From Azospirillaceae bacterium (GTDB lineage Bacteria > Pseudomonadota > Alphaproteobacteria > Azospirillales > Azospirillaceae), in assembly GCA_035645145.1 (NCBI GenBank), contig DASQNC010000048.1:1-64000 (forward strand): a stretch of DNA of 64,000 nucleotides, read 5' to 3'. The translations under genes were made by a program, and so were the position numbers. The notes below the pieces were generated by a model. That model searched no databases, was not told where the DNA came from, and was given only the letters and a program-made list of their open reading frames with translations. Shown here piece by piece: positions 8,038-16,734 of the stretch; position 1 is the first letter of the stretch, and the number at the start of each line of letters is the position of its first letter.

Positions 8038-10515
8038 TCAGAACTCAATCCGCAGTGTCGCCATCGCCAGGCTTTCGGGGCGGCCGGCCCGGACGTGCCC
8101 GGCGTCGAGGCTGTGGGTGAAGCCGAGACGCAAATCCATTCCGGGCCTGAGCGGACGGGCATAAGTGGCGGTCAGATCGATTTGACGGCCGCTCGGCGCG
8201 GCATCGCCCTGGAAGCGGCCACGCTGCACGCGCCCGCTCCGGTCGCGCCCGATGGGAATGTCGAAGTGGAACTCGCCACCTTCCAACCGCAACGGTTGGG
8301 AGATCGCGAACGAGAACCGATCCCGGTCGCCGAACACACCGAGCTTCCCGACTCCGACGCCGAAGGCCGAAGTCACCAGGCCCGATCCGCCGCTCAGGAC
8401 CGATCCCGCGGCTGGCGAAAACCGCGTGAGCCCGATGGAAGCGCCCGCGGCGAGTTCGAAGCCGGCGCCGAGGTCCAAGGCCATGTGGGCGCCGACGAAG
8501 GACGTGGTCGCGTCCGCAACCGCGAACGCCCCCTGCCCGATGCCCCCCAACAGGGATCCGTCCTCGCGGACGAATCCGGCCGAAAGCCCGAATGTCACCC
8601 CTTGGCCGCCAAAGCTCAGGCCGAACGCATAGGACGAGGCTTGACTGCGCTCCGGGTCGGCAATGGGAACCGAACCGGTCGCGTAGGACGCCCGCCACGA
8701 AATTCCGCGGGTCCGGCCATCGCCGACGGCGAGTGCGAATCCGCCTTCGATCATCGCCAGATGGGCGTTCGCAAGCGGGTTGCCCACGGGCCAGTCCATC
8801 CCCGGTGCGAAGCCGGGCGCGAACCCGAGCCCGTGGTCGGGCCGCACCTGGGCTTCCACAAATGCGCCCCCCAGACCAAGCCGGACTTCACGCGTGTCTA
8901 CGCCGCCGGACGGGCCCGGCCGGAAGGAAAAGGCCATGCCGCCCCCCTCACCCGTGCGGGCCGGCGCGCGCCCGAACCGGGTGAGCCGTTCGTGCAGCCC
9001 CGGACCGGCATCCATCGCACGGCCCGCGAAGGCCCCGAGATCCACCCGGTACACACGCCCGTACCCGTCGAGTGCGGCGGCGGTGCGGCCGGCGAGCGTG
9101 GCCGCCAAGGCATCGCCCAACGCGCCGCCCGCGAGAACCCCGCTGTGGTCGACCCGGGCGCCGCCGGCGGCCGCGTCCGGGCCGGCGGCAAACACGAGGG
9201 GCCCAACCGGACGCGTCGCCCGCTCCAGGTCCACAAGGCCCCAGCCGTAGATCTCGTCGACACCGGGAGCGCCAAGATCCTGAGCCGTCTCCTTGAGGAT
9301 GCGGAGGATTTCCGGCGTGGTCAGTTCCGGGAAGAGCTGCATGAGGATGGCGACCGCGCCGGAGACGTGCGGGGCGGCCAGCGACGTGCCGGTCAAAGTC
9401 CGCATGCCGCCGTCGTGGAACGTCGATGGGATCGCGACACCGGGGGCGGCCAGGCAGAACGCCTTGGCGTCGCCGCATCGGTTGCTGCCCTCCCAGATCT
9501 GCCTGTTCCGGTCGACCGCCACCACGGCCACCCAATGGCCGGCCAGTTCCGGGATCACGACCGGCAAGCCGGCCTCCCACGCCGGGTTCGCCTGCCGGTC
9601 GTTTCCCGCCGCGAAGACGATGGCGCCATCCAGATTGGCGACGTAGCGCCCACTCTCCAGGATGCCGCCGGCCGCGAACTCCACCAGTTCGCGGGGAATG
9701 TCGCCCGCGTACCGGTTGGAGGCCCAACTGTTGTTGAACACCCGGGCGCCGGCGTCCGCACCGCGCCGCCAGGCGTCACCCACGTTGACGTAGCGTTCGC
9801 CGGGCGTGACCGTGTGATCCTCCGCCAGGATCTTGAAGGGGATCACCTGGGCGCCGAACGCCACGCCGTGCACGCCGTTACTGTTCCGGCGTGCGGCGAT
9901 GATGCCGGCGACATGGGTTCCATGGCCGATCCGGTCGCCGACCTCCGCCGTTCCATCCAGGACATTGCGCCCACCCGGGGCAACCGCGCCGGCCAGGTCC
10001 GGGTGGGTCGCGGCAATTCCGCTGTCGATGACGGCCACCTTCACCCCGGCGCCCGTGTACCCCCGCGCATAGGCGTCGGCAGCCCGGATGAGGCCAAGTC
10101 CATGCTGGGCGCGGTGTTCGTTCGTCAGATAGTCCTGCACATCGCGTCGCGGGAGCGGCGCGGCGACCGGGGGCCGCGGCGGCGGCTCCGCCTGCGGGGG
10201 CGGCTTCTGCACGACTTTACCGCCACCGCCGCCCCCGGGCGGAAGCACGGTCCCCGGCAGAATGGTGGCAAGGCCGCCCAGGACCAGGCGCCCCACCCCA
10301 GGGGACGCCGCCCGCCCCTCGGCTTGACCGGTCGTGCGCGGCGGATCGGGGGGAGCGGACCATTCCACGGCGGCCAGGATGTCGGCATAGGTCGCGGCCA
10401 ATGCCCGGATCGGGTTGTCCGGTTGGAGGTCTTGAGCGGCGTGCACAGGGTTGGGGACCGCAACCTGCATCAAGATGCAGCATCCGGACAGGCCCACCGG
10501 AAAATGGAGCCGCAC
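8038..10515 (-). CDS. Subtilisin-like (S8) serine protease autotransporter
   Basis: An 825-residue type V secreted protease. With the GTG start at 10515 (a GGGAGG lies 5 bases upstream) it begins with a signal-like segment ending near VHA. An S8 domain follows at about 125-440: Asp in VAVIDSGIAATH near residue 164, His in GHGTHVAGI near 199 and Ser in GTSLAAPHVSG near 377, so the triad is complete. The last ~260 residues form an autotransporter beta-barrel ending in an aromatic residue (LRIEF). The passenger should be displayed or released at the surface. The signal segment contains LSGC, a possible lipobox; NalP and SphB1 are lipidated relatives, but the h-region here is short. A start at 10563 would lengthen the N-terminus by 16 residues and lacks a ribosome site. 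Confidence 0.92.
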   Translation of the reverse strand: MRLHFPVGLSGCCILMQVAVPNPVHAAQDLQPDNPIRALAATYADILAAVEWSAPPDPPRTTGQAEGRAASPGVGRLVLGGLATILPGTVLPPGGGGGGKVVQKPPPQAEPPPRPPVAAPLPRRDVQDYLTNEHRAQHGLGLIRAADAYARGYTGAGVKVAVIDSGIAATHPDLAGAVAPGGRNVLDGTAEVGDRIGHGTHVAGIIAARRNSNGVHGVAFGAQVIPFKILAEDHTVTPGERYVNVGDAWRRGADAGARVFNNSWASNRYAGDIPRELVEFAAGGILESGRYVANLDGAIVFAAGNDRQANPAWEAGLPVVIPELAGHWVAVVAVDRNRQIWEGSNRCGDAKAFCLAAPGVAIPSTFHDGGMRTLTGTSLAAPHVSGAVAILMQLFPELTTPEILRILKETAQDLGAPGVDEIYGWGLVDLERATRPVGPLVFAAGPDAAAGGARVDHSGVLAGGALGDALAATLAGRTAAALDGYGRVYRVDLGAFAGRAMDAGPGLHERLTRFGRAPARTGEGGGMAFSFRPGPSGGVDTREVRLGLGGAFVEAQVRPDHGLGFAPGFAPGMDWPVGNPLANAHLAMIEGGFALAVGDGRTRGISWRASYATGSVPIADPERSQASSYAFGLSFGGQGVTFGLSAGFVREDGSLLGGIGQGAFAVADATTSFVGAHMALDLGAGFELAAGASIGLTRFSPAAGSVLSGGSGLVTSAFGVGVGKLGVFGDRDRFSFAISQPLRLEGGEFHFDIPIGRDRSGRVQRGRFQGDAAPSGRQIDLTATYARPLRPGMDLRLGFTHSLDAGHVRAGRPESLAMATLRIEF

Positions 10516-10825
10516 CGCCGCCTCCCTCTGGACGGACACACGCCCAACGCGCAGAGGGTACAACGATAAATTTCACACCGTGAAAGCGCGTATGGGAATA
10601 TCGCGCAAGCGCTAACCACCGCCGCAGTTCACACTTAGACCATACCCCTGTTAACGGGAAACCTACTTTATAGACACCAGGCCATGACCGGCGATTTTAA
10701 TCAGATCAGCTTCCCCCTCCCCCCTCTATATTTCAATTATGCACACAGACAGCCAAGCATTTCCGCCCCCGAGGGGCGACGATGGCGGATGCCGGCATGT
10801 TGACGTGCGCGGGTTGCCCCACGGA

Positions 10826-12433
10826 TCAGGCGTACCAGAGCCCATTGTCGATCAAGGCGGCATTCGCCCGCCCCTCGGGGCTCGTGGCAAGGGCATGCAG
10901 CAGTTCGGCCGGGGTCATGCCCTGCCGCAGGAGGCTGGTCCAATGGCTCCAGCCCTCGGCCTCCGGGTCACGCTCGAAGGCGCTCCGGTAAAGATGGGTG
11001 ACCAGACGCTCGGGTTCGGACGCGGGATCGGCGCCGAAACGGGCCAGGAACTCCCCCGAAGCCAGGAAGTTCGCGGCCATCGAGACCGGGTCCATCCCGT
11101 GGGCGGCGTGTTCGGCCCAGAAGCGGAGGCCCGCCTCTTCCGGGGCGCGGTCGAGCGCCGCGTTGTAGAGGCTCGTCACGAGCCCGACATGGCCCGCCGT
11201 GTCCGCACGGCCGACGGGCATGGTGGCGGCGAGAAGCCCCGGGGTGTCGTCATCGACGATGGTCCGCATCGCCCGCAGCCGTGTGTGCCCCCAGGGGAAT
11301 TCACCGCCTTTCGGATCGAAGGCTTCCAGGAAGAAGGTCTCCGGCCCTTCGGCGACCGTGTCGCCGATGACTTCCACCGGGACCACCGCCTTCGTCTCGC
11401 CCGGGTGGAGTACCAGACGGCCCGCGACGGGAATGTAATCCTGGCCGGCATGCGCGGTGCCGTCCACGGTGCGGAACTCCACGGAGCCGCCGCCGGGACC
11501 GGGATTGGAGAGTTCGACAAGGAAGTACACGAGGCGGGTGCCCGCGTTCCCTTCGGCCACCTCCCGGGCGACCTGCCCCGCGGAGGCCGGAACGCCGGGC
11601 AGGGTCGCCTGCACCGTCCTGTCGATCCACTCGGCGAAGTGGGAGACCCGCTGCGCGGAGCCCATTTCCCCGAACGAGCTGTCCAGGCGGCTGTTGATGT
11701 CCGGTTGGGCCAGCCGGTCGACAATGCGGAAAATATAGCTGGTGACCCCGGCGACCTTCCCGTCGATCAGCCACGGCCCGCCGCTGTCCCCCCGGCTGAT
11801 CAGCACCTCCTGCGCCCCCAGGCCCACATGGGGAACCCCGGCAAGCCGGCCCAGCGCATCGCGTGCCGCCGTGCCGTCGTCGAAGTCGATCGCAAGTTGC
11901 GAGCCCGGCCGCACCCACCAGCCGGCCGGCCGGGTGTTCACCACCTGATCGGTGGGGAGATCGACGGTGTTGTAGCCGAAGCGCTTGGCCGACGCCGCCG
12001 ACGCGATTTCCCCCGTCGGGCCGGTGGCCGTCATGCCGTAGCCGGCGATCATCACCGTCCGCCCGACCTCGTCGGCATCGCGGTACAAGGCGAAACGCCC
12101 GGCCTGGACCGGAGCAGGTGACGCCAACCCGAGCACGGCGATGTCCGCATTGAGCCCGGAGGTGACCACGGGCATGTGCCGGGTGGCCACCGGGATCGTG
12201 ACCGGCCCGGACGGCAGGTCGAAACGCACCGACAGGGCGGAGACGGGCGCGTCGTCGACGACATGCGCCGCCGTCAACACGTGCCGTCCGGTGGCGAGCA
12301 GCGTGCCGGACCCATAGACCGGTCCGGCACCGACCCGAACCACGCCATCGAGACCGGAGCCGGGGGGCACCTTGTAGGTGCCTGCCGTGTAGTCGGAAAC
12401 GGGGACGCTGACCATGGCCCGATGAACGCCCAT
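10826..12433 (-). CDS. Trypsin-like serine protease with Calx-beta and DUF4214 domains
   Basis: A 535-residue mosaic protein. The S1 protease domain spans about 25-245 with His57 in LTAAHV, Asp97 in LNADIAV and Ser217 in GDSGGP. A Calx-beta domain covers about 265-385 (VYFLVELSNPG, VEFRTVDGTAHAGQDY, ending IVDDD). A DUF4214 module fills about 415-525 (LYNAALDRAPEEAGLRFW; LYRSAFERDPEAEGW). There is no Sec signal peptide. Together with the extracellular domain types this suggests type I export, possibly by the T1SS at 1439-4584; this is inferred. An alternative start is Met7 at 12415. The first ~75 codons and upstream DNA are partly duplicated in the pseudogene at 14699-14977. A role in processing surface proteins (compare Caulobacter Sap) is a guess. 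Confidence 0.88.
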   Translation of the reverse strand: MGVHRAMVSVPVSDYTAGTYKVPPGSGLDGVVRVGAGPVYGSGTLLATGRHVLTAAHVVDDAPVSALSVRFDLPSGPVTIPVATRHMPVVTSGLNADIAVLGLASPAPVQAGRFALYRDADEVGRTVMIAGYGMTATGPTGEIASAASAKRFGYNTVDLPTDQVVNTRPAGWWVRPGSQLAIDFDDGTAARDALGRLAGVPHVGLGAQEVLISRGDSGGPWLIDGKVAGVTSYIFRIVDRLAQPDINSRLDSSFGEMGSAQRVSHFAEWIDRTVQATLPGVPASAGQVAREVAEGNAGTRLVYFLVELSNPGPGGGSVEFRTVDGTAHAGQDYIPVAGRLVLHPGETKAVVPVEVIGDTVAEGPETFFLEAFDPKGGEFPWGHTRLRAMRTIVDDDTPGLLAATMPVGRADTAGHVGLVTSLYNAALDRAPEEAGLRFWAEHAAHGMDPVSMAANFLASGEFLARFGADPASEPERLVTHLYRSAFERDPEAEGWSHWTSLLRQGMTPAELLHALATSPEGRANAALIDNGLWYA

Positions 12434-12456
12434 GCCGAGGCACCGCGATCATCTTA

Positions 12457-12485
12457 GCGCCGAGTCATTTACAGGTTGTTGTCGC
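12457..12485. repeat. Conserved upstream element of the protease gene, copy 1
   Basis: This stretch (AGCGCCGAG, one variable pair, then CATTTACAGGTTGTTG and CG) recurs at 14944-14972 with about two mismatches and no gap. The neighbouring duplicated coding DNA is only about 80 percent alike. It may be the protease promoter/operator or the edge of the duplicated segment. Confidence 0.6.
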
Positions 12486-12604
12486 GATGCCTGGAATGCT
12501 TCGCCAAATACCCGGAGCTCAGCAATGTTTCAATTTGGATTTGGACAGCGGCAACCCTGGATAATCTTGTGTTTTTTTGCTGCTCTCGGTTGCACTCTTG
12601 TATC

Positions 12605-12619
12605 GTATTAATTAAATAC
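12605..12619 (+). promoter_or_regulatory. AT-rich inverted repeat in the promoter region of the PAS-RadC gene
   Basis: GTATT and AATAC arms flank the 5-base centre AATTA, 19 bases before the ATG. The local sequence is unusually AT-rich for this window, with TTG-rich bases and TATCGT just upstream. Its position suggests an operator or -10 region overlapping a dyad. Confidence 0.4.
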
Positions 12620-12637
12620 AATGGCAGGAGATGACCC

Positions 12638-13843
12638 ATGAGCATGGTGGTGCGTCCGATCAAATTCCGGGCGAAGGGGATCCACGCCGAAATCGGAGGC
12701 GACGATCTGCGGGGAACGGTGTCGAAGCGCGAGTTCCCGATCGATGCAGCCCTGGATTCCGATCACCTAGCACCATTTTTGCGGCTATGGCGCGAGTATG
12801 GTTCACCCGAGTGCTTGCCGACGTTAGCGGACTTCGGTGCCCTATGGCAGGAGCCCGATGGCGTTGGCCTGCACCTAATCGAAACCAACGACGGCCCGGT
12901 CGATACTTGGCGGTTTCTACGTTTCGATGCACGGGTCGCCACTCACGGCCGGGACCTCGCTGGCACGACCCTGGGGGACTATCCCAATCCGCTGATCCGC
13001 GTCGCCTGCAACATGGATCTGCACACGGCCGCTCGTCTGAGGCGTCCATCCCTGATCGAAATCGGCGGACCGGTTGGCGGTTTCCTGCGCCTGCTGCTGC
13101 CGTTACGGGCTGATGGGCACACCGAACGGGCGCCGGTACTGCTCATGTCCATTGTCCAACTGACCCAGATCGGAGTCGGAGGCCGCCGTCCTCGCCGCGG
13201 TCGCAGCGTAGAGCATCGTCCTCCCGAGCAGATGTCGGATGCAGAACTGCTGGCGGAGGCAATCGGATCCGAGTTACCGTCGGCTGCGGCCCATGCCCTG
13301 GCGATACGCCTGCTGGAAACGTTCGGGACAGCCGCCGGTGTCCTGCAAACCCGCACGGATGCATTCCTGCGCGTACCGGGCGCAAGCAGAAGAATTCACG
13401 TGCGTCTCCGGGCAGCGGCCGAACTCGGGCGGCGCAGTGTACCGGTTGGCAGCAACGCCTGCGCCGTTTTCCTGCAGAGGAAGGCGCTGATCGATCACGT
13501 CGTCCAGCGGATCAGCGGTCAACCGACCGAAGAGCTATGGGTCTTCCACTTCGACACGCGCGATCGATTGGTCCGTCAGGAACGCCATTCCAAGGGCACT
13601 GTCGACTACGTGCAATTTTTCAACCGCGAGCTTGTCGCCTCTATCCTCGACAGCGGGGCAACATCCATCATTCTGGCGCATAACCACCCCAGCGGTATTC
13701 CCGAGCCCAGCCGCGAGGATGTGGTCAACACCAATCATGCCGCGGAGTACCTGATACGGCTCCGTGTGCATCTGAAGGACCACATCATCGTCGGCGGGGG
13801 CAGCTACGTCAGTCTGCGCGAGCGTGGCGTCCTGAAATACTGA
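12638..13843 (+). CDS. PAS_5-like domain fused to a RadC (HhH-JAMM) protein
   Basis: A 401-residue fusion. Residues ~40-175 resemble the PAS_5 domain common in Alphaproteobacteria: HLAPFLRLWREYG, then FDARVATHGRDLAGTTLGDYP, then RLLLPLRADG. Residues ~195-268 form the RadC helix-hairpin-helix region (MSDAELLAEAIG; FLRVPGASRR). Residues ~285-401 are the RadC MPN/JAMM domain with Glu299, His348-x-His350, Ser358 and Asp361, so the metal-binding and catalytic set (HNHPSG, PSREDV) is complete. RadC proteins are predicted Zn-dependent isopeptidase-like or nuclease-like enzymes whose role is unsettled; the old DNA-repair assignment was withdrawn. AGGAG lies 7 bases before the ATG. The gene is convergent with a GNAT-like gene, and the pair sits between an intact protease gene and a fragment of its copy. 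Confidence 0.85.
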   Translation: MSMVVRPIKFRAKGIHAEIGGDDLRGTVSKREFPIDAALDSDHLAPFLRLWREYGSPECLPTLADFGALWQEPDGVGLHLIETNDGPVDTWRFLRFDARVATHGRDLAGTTLGDYPNPLIRVACNMDLHTAARLRRPSLIEIGGPVGGFLRLLLPLRADGHTERAPVLLMSIVQLTQIGVGGRRPRRGRSVEHRPPEQMSDAELLAEAIGSELPSAAAHALAIRLLETFGTAAGVLQTRTDAFLRVPGASRRIHVRLRAAAELGRRSVPVGSNACAVFLQRKALIDHVVQRISGQPTEELWVFHFDTRDRLVRQERHSKGTVDYVQFFNRELVASILDSGATSIILAHNHPSGIPEPSREDVVNTNHAAEYLIRLRVHLKDHIIVGGGSYVSLRERGVLKY

Positions 13844-13864
13844 GCCGGAGCTCAAACATTCGGA

Positions 13865-14644
13865 TCAACGCAGCTTGGCCAGACTCCACTCAGCGGAAGG
13901 TTCGGGAAACGCCCCGGAGGATCGCAATTCGCGCAGCAACTTCTCGAAGTCAGAACCGATCCGGTACCGCCGATCTGCCGCGAGCAGTGCGCCATCCTCG
14001 GCGAACTGGCGCGGGATTGCATCGCCGGATCGACTGACAAGCACCAAGTCCTGTGGCGGGTGCCCGGGGATCATATATTGCCGAGCGAACATGTCCTGGC
14101 GTTCGAACCCTTGTGAGTAGAGCGGCAGCAGCGATGAGGCCATGCCGGGGTAGACGAAGCCGAAATCGTAGTCATGCGCCCACCGGTCTGCGGCGAGTGC
14201 ACGGGTCAAGCGCGCCAGGAACCAGGTTATTCCCAGGCCTCGGTGGTCCGGTGAGATCCAGCCTGCGCCCAGATACACGAAACAGCCATTGGGAACAGGG
14301 ACGTCGGGCGCGACGACAATGTCGAGTGGACGGTGGCAAGTGAAGGTGTCCCCATACCAGAACCGGTACGAGCGCGTTAGATCCAGCAGGTCGCCCTCGA
14401 CCAGTCGAGCGGCGCCGAAAGCCACTGTATTGCGGTTGCGATCAAAGAGACGGACCCAGAAGCAGCGGCCCGGACCAACCGCATCGCCGTGCAGCAGCGG
14501 GTCGAATTCCGGGTTGCCCCACTTCTTGTTGCTGATGCGGACAATGGCGTCCAGCAGGCCGCCGATATCCTGTTCGATTTCGACGGCGTATTCGGCGTCG
14601 TTGAAGGCGTCGACCAATTGGTTAGCAAAGGTGATGGCAGACAC
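13865..14644 (-). CDS. GNAT-like N-acyltransferase of unknown specificity
   Basis: A 259-residue protein with a recognisable acetyltransferase core: a beta strand (CFVYLGAGWI, about 121-130) followed by SPDHRGLGITWFLARLTRAL (about 131-150). The RGLG turn is the acyl-CoA pyrophosphate-binding motif A. The N-terminal ~110 residues contain a WVRLFDRNRNTVAFGAARLV strand pair seen in larger GNAT proteins. No membrane segments are present. Substrate unknown; the length is closer to large N-acyl amino acid synthase-type GNATs than to small antibiotic acetylases, but I cannot be specific. It converges on the PAS-RadC gene with 21 bp between stop codons. Its start at 14644 follows AGGAGAC-like bases on the minus strand. 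Confidence 0.65.
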   Translation of the reverse strand: MSAITFANQLVDAFNDAEYAVEIEQDIGGLLDAIVRISNKKWGNPEFDPLLHGDAVGPGRCFWVRLFDRNRNTVAFGAARLVEGDLLDLTRSYRFWYGDTFTCHRPLDIVVAPDVPVPNGCFVYLGAGWISPDHRGLGITWFLARLTRALAADRWAHDYDFGFVYPGMASSLLPLYSQGFERQDMFARQYMIPGHPPQDLVLVSRSGDAIPRQFAEDGALLAADRRYRIGSDFEKLLRELRSSGAFPEPSAEWSLAKLR

Positions 14645-14698
14645 GAGGTGTCTCCTCCTATTGGGTGTGGAAGAGACATCTGTACTAAGAGATCCTGC

Positions 14699-14977
14699 TT
14701 AGGCTGTAGTCCACATCAGGCAGGCGCCTGCACACAGTCGCGCGCTACGGCAGGTGGAAGCGCACGGACAGAACGGAACAGGAACGTCATCGACGGCATG
14801 CGCCACGGCGAGCACCTGCCGCCCGGTGGCGAGCAGCGTGCCGACCCCGTAGACCGGGCAGGTGCCGACCCGCACCACGCCATCGAGACCGGATCCAGCG
14901 GCCTCTTTGTAGGTGGTTGCCGTGGGGTCGGAAACGGGAATGTCAGCGCCGAGGCATTTACAGGTTGTTGCCGTCAC
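14699..14977 (-). pseudogene. Degenerate partial copy of the trypsin-like protease 5' end
   Basis: The frame reads ...IPVSDPTATTYKEAAGSGL then DGVVRVGTCPVYGVGTLLATGR, clearly matching residues ~9-50 of the intact protease at 10826-12433. It then loses the frame: the catalytic His is still visible in AVAHAVDD, after which the reading becomes Cys-rich nonsense and stops. At DNA level 14750-14972 aligns with 12209-12485 at roughly 80 percent with several small indels and a deletion of about 45 bases around the start. The upstream AGCGCCGAG..CATTTACAGG element is retained. No Asp or Ser region remains, so it cannot encode a protease. Confidence 0.85.
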
Positions 14978-14995
14978 CCAGGCACCACCGGAACC

Positions 14996-16516
14996 TCATG
15001 CGATACCGAGTTGCCGGTATAGTGGCAGCCACTGGGTCCGGAACACCTCAGCACGCGCACGGAGCTCGGCGATGTTTTCCCCGGGGCTCTCAAGCGCCTT
15101 GCCGTCCCTGGTAAGTCTTTCGTCCTGCTTATCCAAGACCTGCCAAGTGAATTCGGCCGGATCCGCGTTCCCCTGCATCGCCAACAGGAAAAGCTGGTGG
15201 AAGCGGTTAACGTTTATGCCGCCGCCCGTTACGGGAGACGCCAGGAACATGAGTTGATCGGAATAGCGGGCGGCATTCATGACAGCGGCGTTGAAGGCGC
15301 GCGTTCCGGCAACCCGATCCGCCTCACCGGTCTCCGGGAGGCATGGTTCGACCTGCCTCATTGCCGCCAGCACCGTTACCGCCTGCACGAAGGACGGGAA
15401 GCCGACCGCCCTGACGCTATCCATGGCAAGAAGTTCGCCCAATGTCGCGGGCCCCTTTGCCAGGGCGTACAGAACGGGCCCGTAGGTTTCCTCGCGGAGC
15501 TTCACATCGCCCAGGGCGAAGGTTGCCTCCAGCGGTACCAAGGCACGAGGCGCCACCAGGACGAAGCGGGTTTTGAGCAGGAGTTCGGCCTTCTCCTGAG
15601 CGGACAGCCGGACCGCGCCCTTGACGAAGATGTCCTTGCGGAACTTCTGGTTCAGAAAATAGTCCCGAACTGTTTCCCGGAACAGGACATCGTCGATTTC
15701 CGCCAGCATTTTTTGCGCGTCGGACGTCAGGTTGACCACGTCCACATGGTCCGCGGGGTTGGCGGAGGCAGCGAAGCTCAGCTTGGCACCGCCCAATTCG
15801 CGTGCGACTTCGGCGAAATACTTCGGTGTCCAATCCCGGTTCAAGTATTCGTGCACGAGATAAGCCGATGGCTGCCTCTTCAGGAGTTCCAGACGGGCGG
15901 CAACGCCGGGGTTTTGGGCGAAGTAGCCGGCCTTCATCTCGACAAGCCGGTCGGCAAACGCAATCCCCTGCCGCACCTGCTGAACTCGGCTTTCCCGGGC
16001 CGTGGCGCCATATTCGGCCATGAGCTGGCGCAACGGCATGGCGGCCGACCAGCCCGGCAGGCAATTGTAGCCGATGTACACCGCACCGCCCGGCTTGAGC
16101 TTGCGGCGGATGATTTCGACGATGGCCGCCCGGTTCTCGGGGCTGACCCACGAATAGATCCCGTGCAGCACGATCAGGTCGAACTCCGGCGTCTCGAGAT
16201 CCCGGAATTCGGCGAAGCTTTTGTCGTAGAACCTCACATTGCCCGTTCCCGCCGACATCGCGAGCTGGCTGGCACCTGCGGCGTGGGATGGGTTGAAGTC
16301 GGTCGCCCAGAAATCGCCCTGGGGATTGGCGGCGGCGATCAGATTGGTGCTGAAGCCCTGGCCGAAACCGAGTTCGCAGTAAGAGAAGGAGGACAGCGGG
16401 GGCGGCCGGAGGCCTTTGAGAAGGATGCAGAAGGCCAGAAAACCCGGCGTCAGTTCGCGATAGAAACCATGCGTATAGTCGATGTCCGTAACGTAACCAT
16501 CGCTCCAGTCGCTCAT
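14996..16516 (-). CDS. Class I SAM-dependent methyltransferase with methyltransferase regulatory domain
   Basis: A 506-residue protein. The N-terminal Rossmann domain (about 20-190) has the SAM-binding glycine motif in YCELGFGQGFSTNL (about 46-59), the acidic strand FWATDFNP and a FDLIVLHGIYSWVS motif IV. Residues ~215-300 fit the methyltransferase regulatory domain (PF10119-like: YLVHEYLNRDWTPKYF), and the C-terminal half is the helical extension of that family. Substrate unknown. I start it at the ATG at 16516 (MSDWSDGY), preceded by GAGGGGG, rather than the ATG at 16528. It lies upstream of the protease remnant and downstream of the surface-layer gene, all on the minus strand but separated by a terminator. 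Modification of a surface glycan is possible. Confidence 0.85.
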   Translation of the reverse strand: MSDWSDGYVTDIDYTHGFYRELTPGFLAFCILLKGLRPPPLSSFSYCELGFGQGFSTNLIAAANPQGDFWATDFNPSHAAGASQLAMSAGTGNVRFYDKSFAEFRDLETPEFDLIVLHGIYSWVSPENRAAIVEIIRRKLKPGGAVYIGYNCLPGWSAAMPLRQLMAEYGATARESRVQQVRQGIAFADRLVEMKAGYFAQNPGVAARLELLKRQPSAYLVHEYLNRDWTPKYFAEVARELGGAKLSFAASANPADHVDVVNLTSDAQKMLAEIDDVLFRETVRDYFLNQKFRKDIFVKGAVRLSAQEKAELLLKTRFVLVAPRALVPLEATFALGDVKLREETYGPVLYALAKGPATLGELLAMDSVRAVGFPSFVQAVTVLAAMRQVEPCLPETGEADRVAGTRAFNAAVMNAARYSDQLMFLASPVTGGGINVNRFHQLFLLAMQGNADPAEFTWQVLDKQDERLTRDGKALESPGENIAELRARAEVFRTQWLPLYRQLGIA

Positions 16517-16642
16517 AAGCCCCCTCATTCAGAACCCCCGGACAATCCCCCAGATAAGGCTACAAGCTCATTAAAGACAAGGTGTTCGACCCAGCCTGCC
16601 TCTTTGCCGTGGACACACCGGGCGCGAGCGGCCCCTTAAAGC

Positions 16643-16678
16643 GGCAAGGGGCCGGCCCCGAAGGACCGGCCCCTTGCC
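16643..16678 (-). terminator. Hairpin terminator of the surface-layer gene
   Basis: A 13-bp perfect stem (GGCAAGGGGCCGG at 16643-16655 with its complement at 16666-16678) and a 10-base loop lie 57 bp after the stop of the leftward surface-layer gene. A short GCTTTAAGG follows rather than a pure T-run. Confidence 0.8.
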
Positions 16679-16734
16679 CCAGAAGGCACCGTCCGTTGCG
16701 AGGCCGCCGGAGCGGCCCCGCGCAGGAGCGGGTG

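Noticed and set aside
7975-10569. An 864-residue open frame on the plus strand
   Set aside because: It is antisense to the subtilisin autotransporter, which has a full catalytic triad.
12638-14644. A phage-defence island
   Set aside because: RadC homologues occur near some mobile elements, but there is no nuclease, helicase, toxin pair or transposase here; the evidence supports only an accessory cassette.
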